Origin: a virus
DNA: 52,811 nt
Reading direction: 5' to 3' (one strand)
IMG/VR virus record: IMGVR_UViG_3300050015_000111
Coordinates: 1-52,811 of that record
The position numbers and the translations under genes are program-made. Below the pieces are notes generated by a model. It ran no database searches. It was not told the origin of the DNA and saw nothing but the letters and a program-made list of their open reading frames with translations. Position 1 is the first letter of the stretch, and each line of letters opens with the position of its first letter. Below, piece by piece: positions 16,485-25,165 of the stretch.

Positions 16485-18502
16485 CAAATCCTCCCGTCCG
16501 GAGCATATCTATATCGCAGCGCGCCAAGACGATTAAACGTGCCCATATCAGACCACGATGCACCGATTGCCATTTGGCGCCCCCGCGCCCGCAGCGGAAC
16601 AAACGGGGTCGTGGTCGTCACGGCAAACGGGCCAATGGCAGCAGCCGGTTGGTTCGGATATAGCGCCGAGTAAACCGTGTAGTTGATCGCCGGATTTCCA
16701 AGCGTGGTCGAATCCGGGATCAACAGGTCAACGAATACAAAATCCTCGCCTTCCGAAAGATCAAAGTATCCGGTTTGCCAGCCGCCGATCATCGCGGACC
16801 CATTCGCGTCGTAGCCGATTTCGTGCTGTTGGAGCAACCCCGAGTAGTCTGCCCCTACCGGATTACCGATAGGTGACTGCCCAACCCACGCCGTTCGCTG
16901 ATACTGGCTGGACTGGCCGTAATCCCAAACCTGTTCCACGTAGTTGAACTTCAGATAGGCCATGGGGGACGATGGAGAATAAAGCGGAGAGGTTACGGAA
17001 ATGGGGAAATGCCACGCCATTTCATTAAACAGAGAATTTATGGCACAATGAATTTGATCGAGTTGCGCAGTGTCCACGTTGTTGATGAAGAAGTCCCACA
17101 CTGAACACTCGATTGGGGTCACGCCGCCGCCCATCGAATAGGTGAAGAACCCGCGCGTCGATAGCCATATCACAAAGCTACCAGCAATACCAGCCGCACG
17201 TTGCGCAATGATACCGCAGCCCGTGGCGATGCGATTGAACGAGAATACGAACGGTAGCCCTTGGTAAGTCATCGCTGTCACGTCAACATCGGTCCACAGC
17301 AGCGCGCCGAGGCCGACCGCCAGCCCCGCCATCAGTCTGTTGCCAGTAGCCACCTGATAGGAGCCGGCCTGGTTCGTGGCGCTTGCCGTCCAATCCGTGA
17401 AGTCCCCGGCATCGCACCACCGCGCCAGCAACGGCTCCTGAGTGCCGCCGATCTCCGCCCCGATGGCAACAATAATCTGGATTTGTGGCATGACGAAAAT
17501 GGCGGTGCTGTAGAGCGGCGCATTCGGCATCACGACGGCGGGAGATTCAGCGGGGGGAACCCAGTAGTAGATGCCTCCATCCGACGGACTGGCAACGAGA
17601 TACGCCCCCCAATGATCCAGCGACCATTGCCGTAAAGGCTCAATTATCTGACCAGTACCGCCTTCGCCATAATCTCCGGCTCCGTAATCGCCGATGCCAT
17701 ACCCGGCCGTTGCCGTTGCAACTACATACCCGGTTGGCAACAGATATGTTATTTGTGCATTTCCGCCATTCTCAAAGGCCGACGTCGATGCGTTTGCAGT
17801 CGTGTCGGCCGTGATGACAAAGCTATTGGCATCTGTCCACGACGTAATGCTATAGGTTCCGAAAAGCACTATCGTTGCAACTGTCGTGGAGACGTTTACA
17901 TCGAACAAATTACCAGCAGAAAGCCCATGATTTGCCAGTGTAACCGTTACTAACGCACTTCCATTAGTCGTAGTAAACTGCGGAACTGCCCCCCCATTCG
18001 TTACATTTGACGTTGCCGCAGGAAGTCCCCATACCGTATAGTGAGTTCCATCTATTACCTCGACAACCCGGTAATATCCACTGCGTATTGTGCCTCCGAC
18101 GCTTACCTGCGTCTGTATGTTGATCCAATCACCTGCATTTGGACCGTATCCGGAATCCTCGATTTCAACAGATATCGATCCCGCCGTTGTGCTGAATGCT
18201 ACGGCTGGATTTGTCGTCTGCACAACGGGCGTGACGTCGAAAAGCGTACCGCCGATCAGTACCTCAAGACGTTGTTCGGTGCCCACCGCCATATAGGGAT
18301 TGCCAGTTATGTCCGCCCAGCCATGAAGAGCCCGCGCTGTTCCGATGAATGTCTGTGTCGTTAGCGCCCGCCATCCACCCAGCTTTTGGACGAGTCCAGA
18401 ATAGAATCTTATAAGATTGCATGAAGTAAGGTTTGTCTGGTTAAGAGTTGGAGTCCTCTCTAGGTTTACCCCTGGTTGAAGTTGAAGTTTGCGGTATGGC
18501 AC
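16484..18502 (-). CDS. Tail protein, P22 gp10-like stabilisation / tail tubular-type (672 aa)
   Basis: The N-terminus (LQLQPGVNLERTPTLNQ, then CNLIRFYSGLVQKLGGWRAL) matches the opening of podoviral packaged-DNA stabilisation or tail-hub proteins (pattern PGVN-T--L----LIRF--G--KLGGW). The rest is beta-rich, with AVGTEQRLEVL and GDYGAGDYGEGG. It would sit below the head-tail adaptors and close the channel. GTG at 18502 directly follows the previous stop; TTG at 18517 is an alternative that overlaps that gene by 14 bases. Confidence 0.75.
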   Translation of the reverse strand: MPYRKLQLQPGVNLERTPTLNQTNLTSCNLIRFYSGLVQKLGGWRALTTQTFIGTARALHGWADITGNPYMAVGTEQRLEVLIGGTLFDVTPVVQTTNPAVAFSTTAGSISVEIEDSGYGPNAGDWINIQTQVSVGGTIRSGYYRVVEVIDGTHYTVWGLPAATSNVTNGGAVPQFTTTNGSALVTVTLANHGLSAGNLFDVNVSTTVATIVLFGTYSITSWTDANSFVITADTTANASTSAFENGGNAQITYLLPTGYVVATATAGYGIGDYGAGDYGEGGTGQIIEPLRQWSLDHWGAYLVASPSDGGIYYWVPPAESPAVVMPNAPLYSTAIFVMPQIQIIVAIGAEIGGTQEPLLARWCDAGDFTDWTASATNQAGSYQVATGNRLMAGLAVGLGALLWTDVDVTAMTYQGLPFVFSFNRIATGCGIIAQRAAGIAGSFVIWLSTRGFFTYSMGGGVTPIECSVWDFFINNVDTAQLDQIHCAINSLFNEMAWHFPISVTSPLYSPSSPMAYLKFNYVEQVWDYGQSSQYQRTAWVGQSPIGNPVGADYSGLLQQHEIGYDANGSAMIGGWQTGYFDLSEGEDFVFVDLLIPDSTTLGNPAINYTVYSALYPNQPAAAIGPFAVTTTTPFVPLRARGRQMAIGASWSDMGTFNRLGALRYRYAPDGRI

Positions 18503-18503
18503 G

Positions 18504-19538
18504 TCATGCCCCCACAAACATGAGTACGGCCGCCGCCATGCTCGGCTGAATGTTCTGTGAAGTTCCGGTTAACGCAGAGGTGACGGTCGCCGATGCGGTG
18601 ATGTTGGCTGTGCTGGTCGTAATATTGGCATACCCGGTATTGACACTGAAGGAACCGGGGGTCGGCGATCCCTGTGGAAGACTATAATTACCTCCATCCC
18701 CATTATTTATCGGCATCACATGTGTATGCCCAGTGTCCTGGTGCGTATGTCCGCTGTCAGTCGCGGTCACGGCTGCCGACAGCGTATCTTTCTGCGCCAA
18801 CTGACTTCCCCCGATATTCAGCGCAATCGTCGGATCGAAGCCAGTCACGGCTTTCGTCAGCAGCCCCGGACTTGTCGCGCCACCCATGCCATCCAGGCCA
18901 ACCAACACTACATCCTGCGCATTCGGCATATTGTAGGTGGATGAGCCGGTGTACCCCGGCTTCCACGATGCGGCAAGACTCTGCGCGATCACAAAAACCC
19001 AAAACGGATCAGTTTGAGGGCGCGTCTGACCATTACAGAGTCGCCAACCATTCCCCTCAATTCCTAGCGCCGAATATTTCATGTCGCCATACTGCAATCC
19101 GGCCGGTGGAGTTGACGCCCCCACCGCCCCGATCAGAACGACGTTGGTTGCCCCATCCGCTTTATACCAGTAGTATTTTCCGTCTGGAGGAACGGTCGCC
19201 GTCGTGCCGGCGCCTGCCGTCAGGACCACGCTGAAGCCGCCGGTCGTGCTGTTCTGCGCCCAGCCTACCTTCGGCACGTTCGGCAGGTTAACTGTGCAGT
19301 TTCCCGTTAGTGCCCCAGTATAGGACTGTGCGAAAGGCCGTGCCTGATCCGCCGAACCATTGGCGGTTGTGAGCGAGTATGACAACAGGCCGTTGATACT
19401 GACTGTTGCAGTATCGGTTATCGCGGCTTCGAGGAGAACCAGATTTTCATTGAGAATATCCCCCCATGCGTTTTTTACGCTCGGGTCGCCGGGCTGGGGT
19501 TCTGCCAATCTCAGGGATTGTGTGTACGTAGTCGTCAT
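18504..19538 (-). CDS. Tail fibre / collar-domain protein (344 aa)
   Basis: The N-terminal LAEPQPGDPSVKNAWGDILNEN is typical of phage fibre attachment regions. A later GNGWRLCNGQTRPQTDPFW followed by YNMPNAQDVVLVG fits the phage tail collar fold. Two histidine pairs (DSGHTHQDTGHTH) resemble the metal-binding HxH sites of trimeric fibre tips. It lies 3 bases after the adaptor gene. Likely role: receptor-binding or fibre base. Confidence 0.8.
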   Translation of the reverse strand: MTTTYTQSLRLAEPQPGDPSVKNAWGDILNENLVLLEAAITDTATVSINGLLSYSLTTANGSADQARPFAQSYTGALTGNCTVNLPNVPKVGWAQNSTTGGFSVVLTAGAGTTATVPPDGKYYWYKADGATNVVLIGAVGASTPPAGLQYGDMKYSALGIEGNGWRLCNGQTRPQTDPFWVFVIAQSLAASWKPGYTGSSTYNMPNAQDVVLVGLDGMGGATSPGLLTKAVTGFDPTIALNIGGSQLAQKDTLSAAVTATDSGHTHQDTGHTHVMPINNGDGGNYSLPQGSPTPGSFSVNTGYANITTSTANITASATVTSALTGTSQNIQPSMAAAVLMFVGA

Positions 19539-19541
19539 TGG

Positions 19542-20249
19542 TTACGTCCTCGGGCCAGCTATCGGGGTCGGGGCCTGGGCCTGCCACCCCTGACCTTGGA
19601 ACTTTTTCCTCGCTTCCTCCACCTGCGCGCTTTGTAGCAGGCGCTTGTATTCGGCGGACCAAGACATTGGCATTTGCGGACTATCCGTCATGGCCCCAAA
19701 ATTATGCGTATACCCGCTCCAATAGATCATCGCTGCTGCCCACGCCAAATCAGGCAAGTTCTGCCATATGAACGTCGTCGGGTTGGCCGCCGACATCGGC
19801 GTTTGCCGTTGGGTGCCATATCCCGAAAGCACATAGGCGGCGTCCGGCGCCGGACCGAGAAGAACCTGAATGCCCGGGGTCCATCCCGTCGAAGCCATCG
19901 CCGAACCTTCGGTGACGAAGTAGAGCGGAGGGCCGTTTGCGGCGCCGGCAAAGACGGTGCGGATGTAATCGGAGCTAGCTGGCGTTACCGGAATATCGTG
20001 CGGACCATAGTAGAGCATTTCCAAAACAACCACCGCGCTCGGAACAGCCTGCGTGTTTACCCCGATAGTGGTGTTTCCTAATTCTATGTCACCATGCAGG
20101 GATAAGAAGTCTAAATCGCGCTGGATGCTCGTCTCAACATAGTCGATTGAGTTCGGAAGCATAACTTGAAAATTACTGTCCGTCACCAGCGATGGTATCT
20201 GCGTCACCACAGCGGCTTGATAGGATGCGTAGGTGAGTCCGGTGCTCAT
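19542..20249 (-). CDS. Head-tail adaptor-like protein (235 aa)
   Basis: Begins MSTGLTYASYQAAVVTQIPS and continues with a helical segment (NSIDYVETSIQRDLDFLSL), PPLYFVTEGSAM, and a C-terminal AWAAAMIYWSGYTHNFGAM then AEYKRLLQSAQ. This matches the layout of phage adaptor proteins that dock on the portal. The ATG overlaps the previous stop as ATGA. A longer frame to 20840 in the same frame crosses two other genes and is rejected. Confidence 0.7.
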   Translation of the reverse strand: MSTGLTYASYQAAVVTQIPSLVTDSNFQVMLPNSIDYVETSIQRDLDFLSLHGDIELGNTTIGVNTQAVPSAVVVLEMLYYGPHDIPVTPASSDYIRTVFAGAANGPPLYFVTEGSAMASTGWTPGIQVLLGPAPDAAYVLSGYGTQRQTPMSAANPTTFIWQNLPDLAWAAAMIYWSGYTHNFGAMTDSPQMPMSWSAEYKRLLQSAQVEEARKKFQGQGWQAQAPTPIAGPRT

Positions 20250-20440
20250 TTTCCCGTTTCCTCCGCCTTCTGCGCCGCCATCTGCTGCTGGGCCAGTGCG
20301 ATCAGTTGCTCGGCCAGCGCCTGCCCCTCCGCGAACTGCCGCCGGCGCCGAAAATCCGCGGAAAATGGCTGGCCGCGAGGCGCGCCACCCAGCCATGCCT
20401 CTCGCCGGCGATAGATGACGCAGCCGTAGGGGGTACCCAT
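20246..20440 (-). CDS. Small helical basic protein (64 aa)
   Basis: Begins MGTPYGCVIYRRREAWLGGA and ends in a helix rich in Gln, Ala and Glu (ALAEQLIALAQQQMAAQK). The ATG overlaps the stop of the preceding frame-shifted gene as TGATG, and the stop overlaps the adaptor start as ATGA. It lies in the same frame as the first part of the upstream gene, so without a frameshift the two would be read as one 195-residue protein. Confidence 0.55.
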   Translation of the reverse strand: MGTPYGCVIYRRREAWLGGAPRGQPFSADFRRRRQFAEGQALAEQLIALAQQQMAAQKAEETGK

Positions 20441-20833
20441 CAGTAACAAACCGCGATGATCGGGTGACCGGCGGTTGGGGCCACCGCACTGACGGCGTTG
20501 CTGATCTGCCGCGAAATCCGATACGACTGGCCGGGCAACAGCGGGAGCGAGGTTCACGCTGTAGGTCTGCGTGTCCATGCCGGTCTGGGTGCCGTGGGCG
20601 CGAACTATCACGCCGCCCGAGGAGATCAGTCCCCAGGGCGACGGCAGGCCGATCGTCGCCACCATGCCGCTGAAGGATACCGTCATCGCCTCGGGGGCCG
20701 ACAGGCCTGGACCAGCCCAGGCGGCGGTGCCAAGTGAGGCGAACGTGCCTGATACCAACGCGAAGGCAGGGTTCAATCCACCAGGAGCGCTGGCGTCGAG
20801 AAACTGTGGATCTGAAAACAGTGGATACTTCAT
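20440..20833 (-). CDS. Hypothetical structural protein with apparent +1 frameshift (130 aa)
   Basis: The first 97 codons (MKYPLFSDPQFLDASAPGGL to QTYSVNLAP) lie in one frame. The natural continuation (LLPGQSYRISRQISNAVSAV to VCY-stop) lies one base further on. The switch fits skipping one C in the CCC at 20545-20543. In the shifted frame the stop overlaps the next ATG as TGATG, the habit of this genome, whereas the unshifted frame runs through low-quality sequence into the next gene. It may be an assembly error, a decayed gene or programmed shifting. Confidence 0.5.
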
Positions 20834-20862
20834 CGCACACTCACAACGCTTTACCGGATCGC

Positions 20863-22743
20863 CTACTTGAACTCGAAGATCAGCATGCCGCCCGGGGAGC
20901 CGTTGGTGCCGTTGGCGCCGCCGGCGCCGTAGCCACCCCAACCCATGCCGGCCCCGGTTATGCCGGGCTGCCCGTTGCTGCCGTTCCCTGACTGGCCCTG
21001 GACGAGCGCCTGCCCGACGCCGCCTGCGCCGCCACCGCCGCCAGGGCCGCTGTCGTCGTCGGGGGCCGGCCCGGCCGACCCGCCACCGCCGCCGGAGACG
21101 GAGGCGAGCGAACCCAACGACGTGCCGCCGCCGGGGCCACCGGCGACGGGGTTGCTATTGGTCCCGCCCGTTCCCCCGGCGCCGATCGTGACGGCCTGGC
21201 CGCTTCCGATCTGCGCCGCGGTCAGGGTGGTGATGCCATACTCACCGCCGCCGCCGGGGGCACCAGGACCGAAGCTGCTGCCGTTGGCCGTCCCGCCACC
21301 ACCGCCCGCGCCACCCCAGAAGTAGACGATGGCGTACTTCAGGCCGCTCATCGGTGTGTACGTGAAGCTGCCGACGGTCCGGAACGCCTGGAGATTCAGC
21401 CCGTTGATGCCGCCCGCGGCGGCGAGGGCCGCCATCGTGGCGACGGTGGCGTTGTTGGTCCCCGGCGCCTGCGTCGTGGCGGTCGTGCCGCTCGGCAGCA
21501 CCAGCGTCCCGGTGGCCGCTTGCGCGCCTCCGGCGGCTCCCGTCCCGGTCAACGGTGCCGTCGTCGCGACGCTCGGCAGGGCGGTGTTGATGTTGGCCGT
21601 GGTCGCGAGCGTGCCGCCGCCGGTTGGCGCCAGCAGCGTGCCGCTGATGGCGCCCGTCACGGGCTGGACCGTCAGCGTGCCGCTTGTCGCGTTGCCGAGC
21701 GTGACGCTGCCCAGCGTGCCGCTTGCGCCGAGCGTCAACGCGCCGAGGTTGACCGACGCGTTGGCCGCGGTGCCGCAGCCCCCGGCGCCGTTGTTGTAGA
21801 GCAGGAGGCCGCTCGTGGCGCCCACCACTGTGCAGCCTCCGCCGCCCCCGCCGCCAAGCGCGTTCGCGACGAAGGCCGTGGAGGCGATCGACCCGTTGTT
21901 GGTCCCCGGCGCCTGTGTCGTAGCGGCGGTGCCGTTTGGAAGCGTGACCGCGCCCGCCAGATTGGTCGCCGTCGTGGCGTTGCCTGAAAGCGAGCCGACC
22001 AAGGCACTCCCGAACGTCGTCGTTCCCGTCACGCTGAGCGTGCCACCGATGGTGGCGTTGCCGGTGACACCCACGTTGCTCAAGGTGGTGTTGCCGGTGA
22101 CACCCAGGCCGTTGGCGATGGTCGCGCCGCCACTCAGGGTGGTCGCTCCGGTGACACCCAGCGTGCCGCCGACCGTGGCGTTGTTGGTGGTAGTGCTGGT
22201 GCCGGCGGTGAGCGTATCGGTGGTCGTGCCGCCGGTGACTGCCGCGCCGCCGTTCAGGCGGCTCAGGCCGGTGACACCCAGCGTGCCGCCGACCGTGGCG
22301 TTGCTCAAGGTGGTGTTGCCGGTGACACCCAGGCCGTTGGCGATGGTCGCGCCGCCACTCAGGGTGGTCGCCCCCGTCACCCCGAGCGTGCCGCCGATGG
22401 TGGCGTTGCCGCTCGTTCCAAGGGACGAAAGCGACGTTGCCCCAGTCGCCGCGAGTGTTCCCCCCACCGTGGCGTTACCCGTCACCCCGAGCGCGCCGCC
22501 GATGGTGGCGTTGCCCGTAACAGTTGCAGACCCAAATGTAGGATTGGCAAACACCGTCGAAAGCGGCGTAATCCCTACCGAGTTAGGGAACAGCGAGGGT
22601 CGCCATGTCAACACATAGTCACTCGGTTGCGAAGACGACATCAAAGGTAGGCACCCAACCGAACCGGCGGGAGATTGCGCCGGGTCACATGCCCAAACGG
22701 ATGCGGGGAACGCCAATGCCGCGAGAATGACAAGGATTTTCAT
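20863..22743 (-). CDS. Fibre protein with repeat shaft and glycine-rich tip (626 aa)
   Basis: Starts with a Sec signal peptide (MKILVILAALAFPASVWA-C; a Cys follows the cleavage site). Residues about 70-270 are repeats of the type GNATIGGTLGVTGATTLSGG, expected to form a beta-structured trimeric shaft. Two TTQAPGTNN modules follow, as in many phage fibres. The last 150 residues are polyglycine-rich (WGGAGGGGG, GPGGGGGAGG), like phage adhesin tips that fold as glycine sandwiches. Likely receptor-binding fibre. The start overlaps the previous stop by ATGA. Confidence 0.8.
   Translation of the reverse strand: MKILVILAALAFPASVWACDPAQSPAGSVGCLPLMSSSQPSDYVLTWRPSLFPNSVGITPLSTVFANPTFGSATVTGNATIGGALGVTGNATVGGTLAATGATSLSSLGTSGNATIGGTLGVTGATTLSGGATIANGLGVTGNTTLSNATVGGTLGVTGLSRLNGGAAVTGGTTTDTLTAGTSTTTNNATVGGTLGVTGATTLSGGATIANGLGVTGNTTLSNVGVTGNATIGGTLSVTGTTTFGSALVGSLSGNATTATNLAGAVTLPNGTAATTQAPGTNNGSIASTAFVANALGGGGGGGCTVVGATSGLLLYNNGAGGCGTAANASVNLGALTLGASGTLGSVTLGNATSGTLTVQPVTGAISGTLLAPTGGGTLATTANINTALPSVATTAPLTGTGAAGGAQAATGTLVLPSGTTATTQAPGTNNATVATMAALAAAGGINGLNLQAFRTVGSFTYTPMSGLKYAIVYFWGGAGGGGGTANGSSFGPGAPGGGGEYGITTLTAAQIGSGQAVTIGAGGTGGTNSNPVAGGPGGGTSLGSLASVSGGGGGSAGPAPDDDSGPGGGGGAGGVGQALVQGQSGNGSNGQPGITGAGMGWGGYGAGGANGTNGSPGGMLIFEFK
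22075..22371 (-). repeat. Internal direct repeats in the fibre shaft gene
   Basis: A perfect 72-bp direct repeat occupies 22075-22146 and 22300-22371 (offset 225 bp, 75 codons). A 33-bp repeat occupies 22151-22183 and 22271-22303 (offset 120 bp, 40 codons). All offsets are multiples of three, so unequal recombination would lengthen or shorten the shaft without breaking the frame. Confidence 0.85.
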
Positions 22744-23357
22744 TGAGTCTGCACCACGATAGTTAGACCAGAGATGGTCGTGAAGTAGGTTATAGCAGAT
22801 TGCGCTGCCAACCCGATAGCCGTGTAGGACGAACCCGGGGCATAGAACACGGTATCCTGCTGAATTGGATCGGCGATACCACCCAGTGCGTTGATGAACA
22901 ATCCGAAGGATGGCGGCATAGCAAAGTCCACGCTCTGCCGTGTCGGATCAGCGGTCAGCAGCGTGCCATACGTGCCCGGCATCGCCATGATCGGGTTGCC
23001 GTAGCCGTCGAGGATCAGGTTCCCGTATCCGTCCCGCAACCACACGGCCGGCGTGCAAGCCGTCGTAGTCACAACGACGGGACGGCTCCCCATGTCGCTC
23101 ATGTCGGGGCGAGGGTCGCGGATCGGCAACGGGTCGGGGGGAACGGCGTATGCCCTCAACTGCTCGCTAGGAACATCTTTACAACGATTACAAACCAAAA
23201 TTCTTAGGTTTTTAAGTTGGTTTCCGCTCCATTGAAACTCCCACTGGAGGGCTGATCTATCGCACCGGAAGCCGCAGCGGTCGCACACCGCCCAGGCGCT
23301 CGGAGCCCTTGGGTTGAGTGTTGCCCTGCCTCGCGCTCCTGAAGGAAAACCCCCCAT
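22740..23357 (-). CDS. Zinc-ribbon structural-region protein (205 aa)
   Basis: The N-terminal part has two cysteine pairs (AVCDRCGF at about residues 24-31 and LVCNRCKD at about 55-62) enclosing QWEFQWSGNQLKNLRI, followed by PPDPLPIRDPRPD. This arrangement recurs in uncharacterised phage head-tail proteins. The C-terminal half is Ala/Thr-rich and beta-rich. ATG at 23357 overlaps the preceding stop as TGATG, favoured over GTG at 23360. The fibre gene follows with ATGA overlap. Confidence 0.65.
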   Translation of the reverse strand: MGGFPSGARGRATLNPRAPSAWAVCDRCGFRCDRSALQWEFQWSGNQLKNLRILVCNRCKDVPSEQLRAYAVPPDPLPIRDPRPDMSDMGSRPVVVTTTACTPAVWLRDGYGNLILDGYGNPIMAMPGTYGTLLTADPTRQSVDFAMPPSFGLFINALGGIADPIQQDTVFYAPGSSYTAIGLAAQSAITYFTTISGLTIVVQTQ

Positions 23358-24037
23358 CACATTCTCGTATATCGGCCAAGGCCCAGCGAGATATACAGCG
23401 GCACTGACTCGGATTCACTTCCTTGCGCCCGCCCGTACGAAGCCCCGGCCACAGACGAAAGCTGCGCGTAGCGATCCGGCGCATAGGACAGCGCCAGTTG
23501 GGCGGCAAGAGCATCGGCGAAGGGACCAAGCATCCGGTAGGGCAGCGAGGTGGCAGATGCGCCGGACGTTGCCGCGTCCTGGTCCCGATACACCCCATAG
23601 TAGTGCAGGACATACGAGGCATTGCCGTCCGGCGTCGGATAGAGGGAAACCACCACTGGCTCGGTGCGATCGGCCCAGAAGACGGTCGGGGGCGCTTGAT
23701 GCGCCTTGTTGGGGTAGCTGGCAAATTCCGAGCGCGATACCGGGTAGATGATCCGGTCGGTGCTGGTGCCCGCGTAGGTGACGGTCAGGTAGCAGTCCAG
23801 GACCAGCAGCAGGTTGGCCGGCAGCACGTAAGATGCCGTGCCCTGAACGATCGACACGCTGGCGAGTTGGACCTGCCACAACTGAGGTTGATCCACTGAC
23901 CACCCGGAGAATACCAAGTTCGCCGCCATCGCCACGTCGGCCAGGTGCCCGACTGTGATCTCAGGGCGGCGGACACCAACGCGCCCCAGCGCAAAAGCGC
24001 CGAGGCTACCGAGGTCTGGATTCCAATTGGTTGTCAC
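23357..24037 (-). CDS. Head-tail adaptor/connector-like protein (226 aa)
   Basis: Contains GAFALGRVGVRRPEITVGHL, a helical region, LPANLLLVLDCYLTV, a hydrophobic VFWADRTEPVVVSLYPTPDG strand pair and a C-terminal RMLGPFADALAAQLALSYAP helix. This alternation resembles P22 gp4-like and related adaptors. GTG at 24037 has AAGGAG about 10 bases upstream. It lies in the connector block with the zinc-ribbon protein. Confidence 0.6.
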   Translation of the reverse strand: MTTNWNPDLGSLGAFALGRVGVRRPEITVGHLADVAMAANLVFSGWSVDQPQLWQVQLASVSIVQGTASYVLPANLLLVLDCYLTVTYAGTSTDRIIYPVSRSEFASYPNKAHQAPPTVFWADRTEPVVVSLYPTPDGNASYVLHYYGVYRDQDAATSGASATSLPYRMLGPFADALAAQLALSYAPDRYAQLSSVAGASYGRAQGSESESVPLYISLGLGRYTRM

Positions 24038-24074
24038 CGGGCGCCGACTCCTTGTGGTGCGGCGAGCAGCACCC

Positions 24075-24422
24075 CTACCTTGAACTTTGCCCCTGAAGGA
24101 CCGCGAAGCGCGCGTTGCCGCCGGATAGCGCAGATACTACCACACGCAACCCTCGGATGGGAAACGAGTAATAGCCGCCAGCCGAAACCGTCGTGGTGCC
24201 CCCAAGCGTCAAGTCTGGCAGCCAGATCGGTGTCCAGGCCGCGCTGCCGTAGTGGTCGATCTGCTGATTCACGTCATCCAGCGTGTAGGACATCGTGTAG
24301 GTAGCCGACGTGCCGGCGGCGAGTTCCACGGCATAGGACAAGTTGAACGGCGACTGAATCCAGTCCGGGTAGAAGGCGAAGGTGCCGGTAGCCGTGATGA
24401 GCGTGTAGGACGGTTTTGCCAC
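24075..24422 (-). CDS. Hypothetical beta-rich structural protein (115 aa)
   Basis: Begins M-AKPSYTLITATGTFAFYPD and consists mostly of alternating hydrophobic strands (YAVELAAGTSATYTMSYTLD and GLRVVVSALSG). GTG at 24422 directly abuts the stop of the previous gene and is preceded by AGGAGGG. It may be a minor capsid or connector component; no family is recognised. Confidence 0.6.
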   Translation of the reverse strand: MAKPSYTLITATGTFAFYPDWIQSPFNLSYAVELAAGTSATYTMSYTLDDVNQQIDHYGSAAWTPIWLPDLTLGGTTTVSAGGYYSFPIRGLRVVVSALSGGNARFAVLQGQSSR

Positions 24423-24809
24423 CTAGCCCTCCTTTATGCCCGGAAACTTGGCATGGACCTTCCGGCGCACTTCATATTTCTCCGCGGCGGTTCCGTGCTG
24501 GGCCACGCGGGCGAGGGCATTTCTGCCGTGTTTTTCGTCGGGAATCGGGTATGACCCCGAACCCTTTCCTTCTGGCCCATTGCCGTGCCCTGGCAACGCA
24601 AAGTCCCTGCCGGGCAGTTCACGGCGATCCTCGGCGGTCAAGCGGCCTCCGATCTTCCGTTCCGGTCCCGTCAGTGGCTCATGAGAGCCATAGTCTGGCG
24701 GAGGAAGGTGCCCCGGCCGATTGACGCTGCCCCCGCGGGCGCGGCCTTCCACGGCGTCAAGACGCCGCTTCTTGGCCGCCTCTACGAGATGGAGCGCCGG
24801 GTGCGTCAC
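24423..24809 (-). CDS. Basic phage protein, DUF6582-like (128 aa)
   Basis: The C-terminal part (RRELPGRDFALPGHG, YPIPDEKHGRNALARVAQHG, RRKVHAKFPGIKEG) fits a short conserved phage protein whose motif is LP-FA-P---YPI-D--HARNAL-RV---G---V---V--KFP. The N-terminal part contains EGRARGGSVNRPGH, an RGG-type motif shared with the 181-aa gene near the portal. GTG overlaps the previous stop as GTGA. Confidence 0.6.
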   Translation of the reverse strand: MTHPALHLVEAAKKRRLDAVEGRARGGSVNRPGHLPPPDYGSHEPLTGPERKIGGRLTAEDRRELPGRDFALPGHGNGPEGKGSGSYPIPDEKHGRNALARVAQHGTAAEKYEVRRKVHAKFPGIKEG

Positions 24810-25165
24810 GGCACTGCCGGCGGCACAGTCGGCGGAGCCGGATACGGTTCCACCAGCGGCCCAGAAGCCGGCAGGGGGGCCACATAAGGCACATACGGTG
24901 GCGCTACATACGGAGCCGGCTCAGGCACCACAGCCTTCGCCGGCACGCTCGCCAGGTCCTGCATCGCCTTCAGGAGCACGGTCGAGGTGATCGTCACCTC
25001 GGCCTCGTTGAAGAGCTTCTGCATACCGCGGCTCACGAGGTTGTCGCTGGTCGTGATGATGTTCCACCGGCTCTTCGCCGCAACACACTCATCCAACATC
25101 CATGCTGCCACGTCGGCGACGACATCCTTGGAAACTGAGTCCCACGTCACCACGGGGTCAGTCAT
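24806..25165 (-). CDS. Hypothetical protein with proline-rich tail (119 aa)
   Basis: The N-terminal 75 residues look helical (VTWDSVSKDVVADVAAWMLD). The C-terminus is a proline/valine/tyrosine tail (PAPYVAPPYVPYVAPLP). ATG at 25165 has AGGAGG 9 bases upstream and overlaps the previous gene by 8 bases; GTG at 25171 is too close to that site. Function unknown. Confidence 0.55.
   Translation of the reverse strand: MTDPVVTWDSVSKDVVADVAAWMLDECVAAKSRWNIITTSDNLVSRGMQKLFNEAEVTITSTVLLKAMQDLASVPAKAVVPEPAPYVAPPYVPYVAPLPASGPLVEPYPAPPTVPPAVP

Noticed and set aside
19542-20840. A 432-codon minus-strand frame with a long N-terminal extension
   Set aside because: The first 197 codons lie across two other overlapping genes; the adaptor starts at 20249 with an ATGA overlap.
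21815-22618. A 267-codon Val/Pro-rich plus-strand frame
   Set aside because: It is antisense to the fibre shaft repeats and only mirrors their composition.
20863-22743. Fibre gene considered as part of a diversity-generating retroelement
   Set aside because: No reverse transcriptase or template/variable repeat pair with adenine-specific changes is present near it.
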